A DNA stretch of 64,000 bases from JANNVK01 sp031414415 (GCA_031414415.1 JANNVK010000134.1:1-64000); one strand, 5' to 3'; positions 1 to 8,557 are shown, counted from the stretch's first letter. Notes: a model not told the origin generated them from the letters alone. Numbers and translations: made by a program.

Positions 1-1
1 A

Positions 2-1795
2 ACTGGTTTGGTTCACACAGCTCCCGGACACGGAACGGACGATTTTTATATTTCGCAACGCTACGGTTTGCAGACGTATTGTCCGGTTGATAATGGCGGA
101 AAATTTACCTCAGAAGTTGAACATTTTGCTGGTGAATTTGTCTTCAAGGCGAATCCGAAAATTGTCGAATTTATGCGTGAGAGTGGTTCTCTGCTTTATG
201 CCGAAGATTATTCGCATCGCTATCCGCACGGATGGCGTTCGCACAAACCTGTAATCTTTCGGGCAACGCCGCAATGGTTTATATCAATGGACAATAGTGG
301 TGATAAATCTTTGCGTTCGCAATCTTTACGCGAAGTTGCAAACACCAAATGGCACCCAAATTGGGGCGAAGGACGCATGGCGAATATGCTAAAAGGTCGT
401 CCTGATTGGTGTGTTTCGCGGCAGAGAGTTTGGGGCGTGCCGATTATTGCCTTTCATTGTGTAGATTGCGAACACGTTGTTGCTGACGCTGATGTCATAT
501 ATGCCGTTGCGGATATATTTGCGAAAGAAACAGCTGATGCTTGGTATAACAGAGAAGCGAGCGAACTTCTGCCCGTAGGATTTAAGTGTCCGAAGTGTGA
601 AAATAGCAATTTTACAAAGGAAACAGACATTTTAGATGTTTGGTTCGATTCAGGTTCAAGTTGCGTTGCGGTTTTAGAAACTCGCGGCGACACGCTTCAA
701 TTTCCAGCTGATGTTTATTTTGAAGGCGGCGATCAGTATCGTGGCTGGTTTAATTCTTCTTTAATGTGCGGAATTGCAGCTCACGATATTGCTCCATATA
801 AGCAAGTAATTACGCACGGTTGGGTTGTCGATGGTGAAGGAAAAAAGCAAAGTAAATCAATCGGAAATGTAACTTCGCCGAATGAAATCGTTAAGCAATC
901 CGGTGCGGAAATCTTAAGACTTTGGGCGGCGGCGGTCGATTATACGGAAGATGTTCGCTGTTCGAAAGAAATTCTCGACCGCGTAACGGACGCTTATCGT
1001 AAGATTCGCAACACTTTACGTTACGCACTTGGGAATCTGGATAAATTTGATCCGCAAAACGATTCGGTGCATGATTTGCTAGAAATCGACCGTTGGGCGT
1101 TGGCTAGTCTTGACGAATTGACGGCGAAAGTTACGAAAGCCTACGAAACTTACGATTTTCAAGTTGTTTATCAGTCAATTTACAATTTTTGCACGGTTAC
1201 GCTTTCGGCAAGATATTTCGACATCATCAAGGATCGGCTTTATATTTACGCACCAAAATCAGTCGAACGGCGTTCGGCACAAACTGCGTTGTATAAAATC
1301 ACGAAAGATTTGTCGCTTTTAATTGCTCCGATTTTATCTTTTACTTCCGATGAAGCCTGGGAAAATTTGCCAAATCAAGATTCCAAATCTATTCATTTGG
1401 CAGAGTTTCCGGTCGCCAAAGAAACTTTAGAAACGGAACTTCTCAATAGTTGGGAACGTATTTTCTCTATTCGTGATGAAGTTTTGAAGTCGCTCGAAAC
1501 ATCGAGAAACGAGAAGTTAATTGGTTCAAGTTTGGAAGCGAAGGCTAAATTGTCGCTCGCTGAAAAAGATTTTGAGTTTTTGTCGGAATATAGACTCGAT
1601 TTGCGATACATATTTATTGTTTCGCAGGTAGAATTGTTTAAAAGCGATTCGCTTAAAGTTGAAATTACGAAAGCTGATGGCTTGAAGTGCGAAAGATGTT
1701 GGAATTATTCGATGCAAATTCCGATAAATGAACGTTATCCAACTGTTTGCGAACGATGTTCCGAAGCGTTGATTGAGATTGAGAGGCAACAATGA
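2..1795 (+). CDS. ileS: Isoleucyl-tRNA synthetase, 3' part (start lies before the window)
   Basis: Charges tRNA-Ile with isoleucine in the cytoplasm. About 597 codons are present against roughly 900-1000 for the family, so the N-terminal Rossmann half is missing. The visible part opens inside the editing domain with VHTAPGHG, runs through the DVWFDSGSS and GGDQYRGWF class I motifs, then the KMSKS loop, here GKKQSKSIGN with Gln for the usual Met (about nt 836-866). It continues into the anticodon-binding domain and ends with a C-terminal zinc finger (CERCWNYS ... CERCSEAL). The reading frame is open to the window edge; the first internal TTG at position 8 is not the start. The stop overlaps the next ORF's first possible ATG by 4 nt, and lspA and lgt follow nearby, a common bacterial neighbourhood for ileS. 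Family assignment is secure. Confidence 0.97.
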   Translation, partial: TGLVHTAPGHGTDDFYISQRYGLQTYCPVDNGGKFTSEVEHFAGEFVFKANPKIVEFMRESGSLLYAEDYSHRYPHGWRSHKPVIFRATPQWFISMDNSGDKSLRSQSLREVANTKWHPNWGEGRMANMLKGRPDWCVSRQRVWGVPIIAFHCVDCEHVVADADVIYAVADIFAKETADAWYNREASELLPVGFKCPKCENSNFTKETDILDVWFDSGSSCVAVLETRGDTLQFPADVYFEGGDQYRGWFNSSLMCGIAAHDIAPYKQVITHGWVVDGEGKKQSKSIGNVTSPNEIVKQSGAEILRLWAAAVDYTEDVRCSKEILDRVTDAYRKIRNTLRYALGNLDKFDPQNDSVHDLLEIDRWALASLDELTAKVTKAYETYDFQVVYQSIYNFCTVTLSARYFDIIKDRLYIYAPKSVERRSAQTALYKITKDLSLLIAPILSFTSDEAWENLPNQDSKSIHLAEFPVAKETLETELLNSWERIFSIRDEVLKSLETSRNEKLIGSSLEAKAKLSLAEKDFEFLSEYRLDLRYIFIVSQVELFKSDSLKVEITKADGLKCERCWNYSMQIPINERYPTVCERCSEALIEIERQQ

Positions 1796-1848
1796 TTAAA
1801 TTAGCCGAAAAAAAGTCAAAAAAGATTTATGAATCTGGGAGAAACGAA

Positions 1849-2268
1849 ATGGGTTTAGTATATGCGGATATTGATTTAACTAGCGTTGATGATATTGTCT
1901 TACATCGTCGTGGATTTATAAATGAAAAAGATATAAAGCAAACAAGAGTAAGAGCGTTGGTTGACAGCGGTGCTTATATGTTAGCAATCAACGAAAACAT
2001 CAAAGCCCAGCTTGATTTGCCCGTAATTGAAAAGCAGTTTGCGACACTTGCTGATGAAAGTTTGTTAGAACTTGAGGTTGTTGGACCTGTTGACGTTCGT
2101 TTTGAAAATCGTTCAACAACAGTTCGGGCGATTGTGTTGCCTGGAAACTCAGAGGTTTTGCTAGGAGCAATTCCCATGGAAGATATGGATGTTTTAATTG
2201 ATTCTAAACATCAAAAATTGATTGTTAATCCAAAACATCCTTTTGTTGCAACAAAACACTTAAAATAA
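1849..2268 (+). CDS. Retropepsin-like aspartic protease, copy 1
   Basis: A 139-residue single-domain protein of the clan AA (retropepsin-like) type, with ALVDSGAYMLAI carrying the D-S-G-A catalytic loop at about residues 38-41, followed by a beta-rich body (VVGPVDVRFENR, IVLPGNSEVLLGAIPMEDMDVLID). Such proteins act as dimers, one Asp from each chain; the substrate is unknown. I chose the ATG at 1849 because GGGAG stands 6-8 nt upstream and because the paralogue at 2881 begins at the same residue (MGLVYA). The frame also has an ATG at 1792 overlapping the ileS stop, which would add 19 residues. Copy 2 lies 600 bp downstream and shares an almost identical 3' half. Confidence 0.75.
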   Translation: MGLVYADIDLTSVDDIVLHRRGFINEKDIKQTRVRALVDSGAYMLAINENIKAQLDLPVIEKQFATLADESLLELEVVGPVDVRFENRSTTVRAIVLPGNSEVLLGAIPMEDMDVLIDSKHQKLIVNPKHPFVATKHLK

Positions 2269-2291
2269 ATAGATTAGAACAAGGAAAATAT

Positions 2292-2726
2292 ATGTATAAA
2301 AATACATTGGTTGGTTTACTTATGATTTTTGGGTTGTCTGCGGTTGCATTCGCACAAAAAGTTTACACGCCGACAAAAGGTTCAGCCGAACGAACAGCAA
2401 TTTTGAATGCATTGCGTGTTCCGGTTGAAAAAGAATTGAAGCAAAAACTTCAGTTTGTTGCTGATACTTTTAAGAGCAACGGAACTTGGGCGTATCTTAG
2501 TGGTGAGCCGCAAAGTTCAAGCGGTGGTAAACCCAATTTCAAAGGCACTGAATATGAAGATTCGATTGGTGAGGGTAACATTGATAACAACTTTTTTGCA
2601 CTTTTGAAGAAGACCAAAGGAAAATGGAAGGTCGTAACTTACGCTTTAGGTTGTTCAGATGTTTGTTATTTAGATTGGTGGAAAACTTATAAGGCTCCGA
2701 AAAATATATTTACAAATATTGAGTAA
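2292..2726 (+). CDS. Small secreted protein of unknown function
   Basis: A 144-residue protein with a clear N-terminal signal peptide (basic MYKN, hydrophobic core, cleavage near AFA-QK at about residue 22). The mature part has a charged helix-like stretch (residues 30-60) and a C-terminal WKVVTYALGCSDVCYLDWWKTYKAP segment whose two cysteines, three residues apart, could form a disulphide after export. It lies between the two retropepsin-like paralogues on the same strand, preceded by AAGGAAAATAT. I do not recognise a named family; it is likely periplasmic or secreted. The tandem arrangement suggests it was captured in, or defines, the duplicated unit. Confidence 0.7.
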   Translation: MYKNTLVGLLMIFGLSAVAFAQKVYTPTKGSAERTAILNALRVPVEKELKQKLQFVADTFKSNGTWAYLSGEPQSSSGGKPNFKGTEYEDSIGEGNIDNNFFALLKKTKGKWKVVTYALGCSDVCYLDWWKTYKAPKNIFTNIE

Positions 2727-2880
2727 TTTTCATAACTGCATAAGCTAAATCCTTGTTATTGATGAACCTGTCCACATATAAAAATTGAGAAAATAAAAAA
2801 TTTGAGTCTGAAAAGAATATTTTAAATTAGTTCCGATAAAAAATAAGCTACAAAAAATCTGACAAAACAGGAGTGAATAA

Positions 2881-3300
2881 ATGGGATTAGTTTATGCGGA
2901 AATTGAATTATCGAACGGCGGCGATATGTATATGTTTCGTCAAAAATTGATTAAAGAAACAGACATTAAAAAAACAACCATCTCCGCTTTAGTTGACAAC
3001 GGAGCTTACATGTTGGCTATTAACGAAAACATCAAAGCCCAATTAGGTTTACCATTAATCGAAAAGCAATTTAGCCGTTTAGCTGACGAAAGTATAATAG
3101 AACTCGAGGTTGTTGGATCAGTTGAGGTTCGTTTTGAAAATCGTTCAACTACAGTTCGGGCGATTGTGTTGCCTGGAAACTCAGAGGTTTTGCTCGGAGC
3201 AATTCCGATGGAAGATATGGATGTTTTAATTGATCCTAAAAAACAAAAATTAGTAGTAAACCCGGAGCATCCGTATGTTGCAACTAAACATTTAAAATGA
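2881..3300 (+). CDS. Retropepsin-like aspartic protease, copy 2 (DNG variant)
   Basis: Paralogue of the gene at 1849, the same length (139 residues). The catalytic loop reads ALVDNGAYMLAI: the Asp is kept but the usual Ser/Thr is Asn, so activity is uncertain. The central segment (AINENIKAQ) and the C-terminal half (RFENRSTTVRAIVLPG and LLGAIPMEDMDVLID) are the same in both copies, while the first 35 residues differ widely. The start is supported by AGGAG 8 nt upstream. The stop overlaps the lspA start by 4 nt (ATGA), so it is probably translated together with lspA. Function unknown beyond the fold. Confidence 0.75.
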   Translation: MGLVYAEIELSNGGDMYMFRQKLIKETDIKKTTISALVDNGAYMLAINENIKAQLGLPLIEKQFSRLADESIIELEVVGSVEVRFENRSTTVRAIVLPGNSEVLLGAIPMEDMDVLIDPKKQKLVVNPEHPYVATKHLK

Positions 3301-3818
3301 ATAAATCTTTATACATCTGGAAAGCCGCATATTTAGTTGCGGCAGCGGCGGTTTTTTTGTTTGATCAAGCAAGTAAAGCGTGGGCTATTCGCAAACTGAG
3401 ATTTGGCGGAGATTATACTGCCATTCAAGGCTTTCTAAACTTTACATATGCCGAAAATCCTGGTGTTGCTTTTAGTCAATTTAATGATCACGGCGAATAT
3501 GGACGCTGGGGACTTTCGGGAATTGCAATAATTGCAGCAATTGCGGTGACTTATTTTTTTTGGAAAGTCCCAAAATCGCAGGACAGATTGCTTGGAGCTT
3601 TGGCTTTATTACTTGCCGGAATAGTCGGGAATGTTACTGACCGAATTAGACTAGGTTTTGTGATAGATTTTATTGATGTCCAATTTGGAAGTTGGCATTA
3701 TCCGACATTTAATATTGCTGATGCGGCGATTTGCACTGGAGCGGTTTTGTTGTTAATTGATATGTTTTTTGCGAAAAAAGAAGAACCTTCTAAGTTAAAT
3801 ACGGATACGCAAATATAA
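3297..3818 (+). CDS. lspA: Lipoprotein signal peptidase (signal peptidase II)
   Basis: Inner-membrane aspartic peptidase that removes the signal peptide of diacylglyceryl-modified prolipoproteins. The 173 residues hold four hydrophobic segments and the family landmarks: FDQASKAW near the N-terminus, NPGVAFS, GNVTDRIRLGFVIDFIDV with catalytic Asp at about 115, and FNIADAAI with the second catalytic Asp at about 142. It overlaps the upstream gene by 4 nt and is followed 3 nt later by lgt, which performs the preceding step, so the two lipoprotein-processing steps are co-transcribed. The ileS-lspA association is common in bacteria. Confidence 0.96.
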   Translation: MNKSLYIWKAAYLVAAAAVFLFDQASKAWAIRKLRFGGDYTAIQGFLNFTYAENPGVAFSQFNDHGEYGRWGLSGIAIIAAIAVTYFFWKVPKSQDRLLGALALLLAGIVGNVTDRIRLGFVIDFIDVQFGSWHYPTFNIADAAICTGAVLLLIDMFFAKKEEPSKLNTDTQI

Positions 3819-3821
3819 ATT

Positions 3822-4616
3822 ATGTTTCCAGAAATTTTTAAAATCGGTGACTTTCCAATTACGACTTATGGGTTGCTTTTAGCTCTCGGAATAATGCTCG
3901 CACTTTTTACCGCACAGAAACTTGCGAAAATTGATGGTTTGCCATATCAAAGAATTTTCGACCTTGGACTTTGGACAATAATCGGTGGTTTGATTGGTTC
4001 AAAACTTTTGATGGTAATTGTTGAACCAAATGTAAATGTTTTTACCTTCGATTTTCTACGTTCGGGCGGAGTTTATTATGGCGGTTTTATCGGCGGATTT
4101 ATTGCTCTTGCGATTTTGATTCCTTATTACAAACTCAATTTTTGGAAAGTAGCCGATTGTTTCGCACCAGCACTTGCACTTGGACAATTTTTCGGCAGAC
4201 AAGGTTGTAATGCGGCTGGTTGCTGTTGGGGAAAACCGACAAGTTTGCCATGGGGCGTGCATTTTAGCGAAAAAGGAAATGAATACACTGGTGTTCCGAT
4301 ATTTGACGAACACGGCGGTGCGTTACATCTTCATCCGGTTCAACTTTACGAATCTTTCGCGATGCTTGCTGTTTTTGGAATACTCGTTTACTTTTTTCGA
4401 CACAAAAAATTTGATGGGCAAATCTTAATAATGTATGGATTATTTTATCCGATAATCCGTTTTACGATTGAGTTTTTCCGCGATGATCCACGTGGGAATT
4501 TGTTCGGCTTGGGCGATATTGTCAGTCTCTCAACTTCGCAAATAATTAGTTTGGTTGTTGCGGTTTCATCGATGGTTTTTTTGTATATTAGGTTAGGAAG
4601 AAAGGAATCGATTTGA
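3822..4616 (+). CDS. lgt: Prolipoprotein diacylglyceryl transferase
   Basis: Inner-membrane enzyme transferring diacylglycerol from phosphatidylglycerol to the lipobox cysteine of prolipoproteins. The 264-residue length and about seven hydrophobic segments fit the family. Landmarks seen are GGLIGSKLL, SGGVYYGGFIGG, the conserved GQFFGRQGCNAAGCCWG loop, LHPVQLYES and RFTIEFFRDDPRG near the C-terminus. It starts 3 nt after lspA. Confidence 0.96.
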   Translation: MFPEIFKIGDFPITTYGLLLALGIMLALFTAQKLAKIDGLPYQRIFDLGLWTIIGGLIGSKLLMVIVEPNVNVFTFDFLRSGGVYYGGFIGGFIALAILIPYYKLNFWKVADCFAPALALGQFFGRQGCNAAGCCWGKPTSLPWGVHFSEKGNEYTGVPIFDEHGGALHLHPVQLYESFAMLAVFGILVYFFRHKKFDGQILIMYGLFYPIIRFTIEFFRDDPRGNLFGLGDIVSLSTSQIISLVVAVSSMVFLYIRLGRKESI

Positions 4617-4620
4617 GCAA

Positions 4621-5217
4621 ATGGTAATTACGAGGCAAGAACAAAATGATGTCCTGAAAGATTGCACCGAAAGACTCGACAAACTTGGTATTCCATATAT
4701 GTTGACTGGTTCAATGGCACTTGTTCATTATGCAATGCCACGAACAACAACTGACATTGATATTATTATCGAGTTGTCGATAAAAGAGGTTGAAAATTTT
4801 ATCCGAGAGTTTGAACCAAGCTATTACGTTCCTCATAACGGAATTAAAGACGCAATATATCGAAAACGAATGTTTAATATATTGAATCAACAAACGATAA
4901 TTAAGGTAGATTGTGTAATCCGGAAGTCCGATGAATTTAGCTTGAAAGCGTTTGAAAGACGTGAAAAAGTAAGTTATACAGACGATTTCGAAGTTTGGAT
5001 TGTGAGTAAAGAAGATTTGATTCTTTCTAAATTAAATTGGGCAAAAGATTCGCTTTCAGAAATGCAAATGCGAGACGTGGCGAGTATTTTGCGGAATGGT
5101 TATGATGAAAAGTATTTAAATTATTGGATAGCGATTCTTGGTTTAGAAGACATTTTGCAGGAATGTTTTGTGCTTTTGGAGAAAAATTATGTTGATGGAC
5201 ACGACACGAGAGATTGA
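4621..5217 (+). CDS. Nucleotidyltransferase-fold protein (DUF6036/AbiEii-like)
   Basis: A 198-residue protein with a polymerase-beta-type nucleotidyltransferase signature: TGSMALVHYAMPRTTTDIDIII at residues ~27-48, i.e. the G-S motif followed by D-x-D metal ligands. A later conserved block, VWIVSKEDLILSKLNWAKDS at ~124-143, is typical of the stand-alone nucleotidyltransferases often labelled DUF6036 or AbiEii-like. Relatives include toxins of type IV systems, but the substrate here cannot be read. It starts 4 nt after lgt, and a small downstream gene (5189) overlaps its 3' end by 29 nt. The tight pairing suggests a functional partner. Confidence 0.75.
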   Translation: MVITRQEQNDVLKDCTERLDKLGIPYMLTGSMALVHYAMPRTTTDIDIIIELSIKEVENFIREFEPSYYVPHNGIKDAIYRKRMFNILNQQTIIKVDCVIRKSDEFSLKAFERREKVSYTDDFEVWIVSKEDLILSKLNWAKDSLSEMQMRDVASILRNGYDEKYLNYWIAILGLEDILQECFVLLEKNYVDGHDTRD

Positions 5218-5410
5218 AGAAATGCAAAATGATTTATGGATGAGGCGAACTCCGCAAGAGCGTGCGAGGTTTGCTTCCTCAATGTTTGCTTCGTGTCGCG
5301 ACGTTGTTATTGCTTCGCTTCCAAAAAATCTGAGCGAAAAAGAATTTAAGAAACAACTATATTTCCGCACATATGGCGAACATTTGCCCGAAGATTTTTT
5401 TAAAGATTAA
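5189..5410 (+). CDS. Small partner of the nucleotidyltransferase-like protein
   Basis: A 73-residue charged protein (MLMDTTREIEEMQNDLWMRR ...), predicted largely helical, with an acidic/basic amphipathic first half and a C-terminus rich in Lys, Glu and Phe. I chose the ATG at 5189 because GGAG lies 7 nt upstream inside the preceding gene; an upstream in-frame start at 5168 lacks a ribosome site. It overlaps the nucleotidyltransferase gene by 29 nt. My recollection, not checked, is that proteins of this shape (T-x-E-x-E ... R-x-P-x-E-R ... L-x-x-R-x-Y-G) recur behind such nucleotidyltransferases. No function is assigned. Confidence 0.65.
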   Translation: MLMDTTREIEEMQNDLWMRRTPQERARFASSMFASCRDVVIASLPKNLSEKEFKKQLYFRTYGEHLPEDFFKD

Positions 5411-5413
5411 ATA

Positions 5414-6379
5414 ATGCAAAACGATACAAACGAAACACCGCAAACTATAATTGCAACTGACGAAGATGCCAATATGCGTCTGGATGCTTTTTTGGCAGAA
5501 AAAATTGCTGATTGGTCGCGTTCGAGGCTCCAAAAACTAATCGATCAAGGCGACGTTTTAGTAAACCAAAAGAAAGCCAAGGCTTCTTATAAAATCTGTG
5601 AAAACGACGAAGTTGATATTGAATTTACAACATCTTTAGTTCAAACATTTAAGCCGGAAAATATTCCGCTTGATATTATTTTTGAAGATGAAGATCTCGC
5701 CGTAATCAACAAACAAGCTGGTTTGGTAGTTCATCCGGGAGCAGGAACCGCCAAAGGAACGTTGGCAAATGCGATTGCTTTTCATTTTCAAATTCAAAAT
5801 TCGAAGCTCGAACTCGAAAATCGTGCGGGCATAGTTCATCGGCTTGATAAAGATACTTCGGGCTTGATAGTTGTCGCAAAAAACGAAATTACGCACGAAA
5901 AGCTAAGTGATCAGTTTCAAAAACGTGAAGTTTTTAAAAGCTATGTTGCACTCGGACACGGCGAAATAAAAACTGACAAAGGAACAATTGATCAACCAAT
6001 TGCTCGTGATAGACGAAATAGAGTGCGAATGGCAATTGACCAAAAAGGCAGAAATGCCTTGAGTTTGTGGAAAGTTCGGCAACATTTCGAAAACTTTACT
6101 CTGTTTGAAATTCAGATTAAAACCGGACGCACGCATCAGATTCGCGTTCATCTGGCGAGCATCAAACATCCGGTTGTTGGTGATGAAATTTACAATGGCG
6201 GTCGTGATAAAAATCTGCAAAATGCTAGTATTATGAAATCGATTGCTGGACTCGGACGCTTCTTTTTGCACGCTGAAAAATTGGCTTTTAAACATCCGCG
6301 AACTGACGAATTTATGAAATTCGAATCTGAATTGCCATCAGAATTACAAAACTTTCTTGAGATACTCAAAAAACGTTAA
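5414..6379 (+). CDS. rluD: RluA/RluD-family 23S rRNA pseudouridine synthase
   Basis: Isomerises uridine to pseudouridine in RNA. The 321 residues give an N-terminal S4 RNA-binding domain (MRLDAFLAEKIADWSRSRLQ, ~20-75) followed by the catalytic domain with AGIVHRLDKDTSGLIVVAKN (catalytic Asp at about 144) and the KTGRTHQIRVHLA motif (~235). S4 plus catalytic domain is the RluD layout; RluA/RluC cannot be excluded without alignment, so the symbol is tentative. It begins 3 nt after the preceding stop and closes the co-directional run from ileS. Confidence 0.9.
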   Translation: MQNDTNETPQTIIATDEDANMRLDAFLAEKIADWSRSRLQKLIDQGDVLVNQKKAKASYKICENDEVDIEFTTSLVQTFKPENIPLDIIFEDEDLAVINKQAGLVVHPGAGTAKGTLANAIAFHFQIQNSKLELENRAGIVHRLDKDTSGLIVVAKNEITHEKLSDQFQKREVFKSYVALGHGEIKTDKGTIDQPIARDRRNRVRMAIDQKGRNALSLWKVRQHFENFTLFEIQIKTGRTHQIRVHLASIKHPVVGDEIYNGGRDKNLQNASIMKSIAGLGRFFLHAEKLAFKHPRTDEFMKFESELPSELQNFLEILKKR

Positions 6380-6419
6380 GGCAACAAATTTTTAGAAAAC
6401 AAGCATCAAACCAAAGGTT

Positions 6420-7406
6420 ATGAAAAGAATTTACATTTCACAGTTAATTTTAGCGATTTTAGTTTTGAGCGTTTTTGCTACGGCACAAACGCCAATTGCA
6501 ACGCCAACTCCGAAGGTTTCCGGCGATGACGGAACTCGTGTCAAGACAATCGAAGTTCGTTTGCCGATTACAGTTAAAGACAAAAAGAAAAATCTTGTGA
6601 CTGGTTTAAGCAAAAATGATTTTCTTGTTTTTGAAGATGGAATTCAGCAAGAAGTCACTTTTATGAGTGATGAAAAAACGAATCCGCCCGTTTATGTTGG
6701 TGTTTTGATGGACACATCGCCATCAACTGCTGGAAAAACGAAATTTTCAAAAGAAGCCGCGAAAAATTTTCTTTACACCGTAATTAGACTTCGAAAAGAT
6801 AAAGGTGCGTTTATGACTTTTGACCACGAAGTTACGTTGATTCAAGACTTTACGGATAAAATGGACTTGCTTGATAAAGCTGTTGATAGCGTAAAAAAAG
6901 TTGGAACGCAAACTGCACTTTATGACGCAGTCTATGAATTTTCTGACGAAAAACTTCGCAATACGCCAGGCAGACGAGTTGTTGTTTTAATAACTGACGG
7001 CGATGATACATTTTCAAGAGCTGAGTTGAGCGATGCGATTGATATTGCACAGCGAACCGAAACAACAGTTTTTGCCATCTCAACAAAAGCCGGATTTTTA
7101 GGAAGTGTTCCAGGCGTTGAAGCCGGAACAATTAAAGATTCAGGCGATAGCGATTTGTCGAAATTGTGTTTAGAAACTGGCGGAAACGTTTTCTTTACTG
7201 GCGATATGCTGCAACTTGAAAAGGCTTTTACAAAAATTTCGCAAGAACTTCGTTCGCAATATATTGTTACTTATCGTCCGGCGAACCAAAATTACGATGG
7301 GAAAAAAAGAAAAGTTGAGGTTCGTTTTGCTGATAAAGACAAAGCAGACAGATTAAAAATTACGGCAAAAACTGAATATCGAGCTGTGAATGATAGTCTC
7401 AAATAA
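6420..7406 (+). CDS. Exported VWA-domain (VWFA-related) protein A
   Basis: A 328-residue exported protein: a signal peptide ends near VFATAQ (residue ~23), then a short Thr/Pro-rich linker, a beta domain (VKDKKKNLVTGLSKNDFLVF) and a von Willebrand A domain. The metal-ion site is visible as D-T-S-P-S at about 97-101, TALYDAV (~165) and LITDGDD (~193). The layout matches the VWFA-related family expanded in Acidobacteria. VWA domains mediate metal-dependent protein contacts; the partner is unknown. A paralogue follows after 12 nt, so the two are probably co-transcribed. Confidence 0.85.
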   Translation: MKRIYISQLILAILVLSVFATAQTPIATPTPKVSGDDGTRVKTIEVRLPITVKDKKKNLVTGLSKNDFLVFEDGIQQEVTFMSDEKTNPPVYVGVLMDTSPSTAGKTKFSKEAAKNFLYTVIRLRKDKGAFMTFDHEVTLIQDFTDKMDLLDKAVDSVKKVGTQTALYDAVYEFSDEKLRNTPGRRVVVLITDGDDTFSRAELSDAIDIAQRTETTVFAISTKAGFLGSVPGVEAGTIKDSGDSDLSKLCLETGGNVFFTGDMLQLEKAFTKISQELRSQYIVTYRPANQNYDGKKRKVEVRFADKDKADRLKITAKTEYRAVNDSLK

Positions 7407-7418
7407 GAGGTCAATAAT

Positions 7419-8543
7419 ATGAATTGGAATAGAACATCTGTAATTTTAGCAATATCAGCAATTTTTTTTGGAGTTTCGCTGATTGGTTTTAACGCTTCAA
7501 ACGCACAACAAACTACTCCTAATACACAAGTTACCGGTGCTTTGCCAAGCCCGACAGTTTCGCCATCTCCTGAAGTTGTAATTGACGATGATGAAGTTTT
7601 GCAGATTGAAACTGAAGTTGTAAACGTTCTCTTCACCGCGACTGACAACAATCGAAAATTTATTACCGATCTCAAACAGACAGATATTAAAATCTTAGAA
7701 GACGGAAAAGAACAAGAGATTTTTGCATTTTACAGACAAGTAGATTTGCCGCTGAGTTTGGCAATTTTAATTGACGTAAGTGCTTCTCAAGAAAGAACAT
7801 TGCCACAAGAAAAAGATGCCGCAAAAGCATTTGTCGAAGATGTAATTAGACCAGACAAGGACGAGGTTGCGATAGTTTCTTTTACTGGCGAAACAACGCT
7901 CGAACAAGGAATGACAAGCAATATTCCACGTTTGAGGAGAGCAATTGATAGAGTTGAGTTTGTTCCGCCGTCTGGTTATCTCGGCGGTGGAGTCGTTGTC
8001 GGCGGAAGAACCGGCACACCTCCGATCTCCGGAAGAAACCAAACTGCACAAGGTTCGACCGCAATTTGGGACGCAATTTGGGTGACATCTGACGAAGTTT
8101 TGAGCGTTTCGCCAGATAGAACACGGAGAGCAATTATTTTAGTCAGCGATGGAATAAACACCTTTGGACGCAAGAGGTTAGATGATGCGGTAAATGCAGC
8201 AAACAGAGCCGAAGCAGTAATTTATTGTGTAGGGATTGGTGATAATTTTTACGGCGGAGTTGATGAAGGCTCGCTGAGGAAAATTGCAGAAAGAACTGGC
8301 GGACATGCATATTTTCCGCGTGAAGAATCTGATTTGCGAAAGGCTTTTGCACAAATCCAACTCGAAATGCGTTCACAATTTTTAGTTGCATATTCGCCGA
8401 CAAACGAAAAGAAAGACGGCACTTATCGTAAAATTGAAATTCAAACTGCCAATCCTGAGCTGGCTAAACAAAAAGTAAAACTCACGCATCGGCAAGGTTA
8501 TTTCGCAAAAACCTTAAAAAAATCAGAGCCAAAATCTAAATAA
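7419..8543 (+). CDS. Exported VWA-domain (VWFA-related) protein B
   Basis: Paralogue of the preceding gene (374 residues): signal peptide to about residue 30 (ASNAQQ), a Thr/Pro/Ser linker, an N-terminal beta domain (FITDLKQTDIKILEDGKEQE), then a VWA domain with MIDAS residues DVSAS at ~119-123 and LVSDGINTF at ~245. It differs from A by a Gly/Pro-rich insertion (SGYLGGGVVVGGRTGTPP, ~186-205), absent from A and probably a surface loop. The shared ending (QFLVAYSPTNEKKDGTYRKI) marks the same family. Likely co-transcribed with A; the role is unknown. Confidence 0.85.
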   Translation: MNWNRTSVILAISAIFFGVSLIGFNASNAQQTTPNTQVTGALPSPTVSPSPEVVIDDDEVLQIETEVVNVLFTATDNNRKFITDLKQTDIKILEDGKEQEIFAFYRQVDLPLSLAILIDVSASQERTLPQEKDAAKAFVEDVIRPDKDEVAIVSFTGETTLEQGMTSNIPRLRRAIDRVEFVPPSGYLGGGVVVGGRTGTPPISGRNQTAQGSTAIWDAIWVTSDEVLSVSPDRTRRAIILVSDGINTFGRKRLDDAVNAANRAEAVIYCVGIGDNFYGGVDEGSLRKIAERTGGHAYFPREESDLRKAFAQIQLEMRSQFLVAYSPTNEKKDGTYRKIEIQTANPELAKQKVKLTHRQGYFAKTLKKSEPKSK

Positions 8544-8557
8544 TTGCGTTCACGTAT

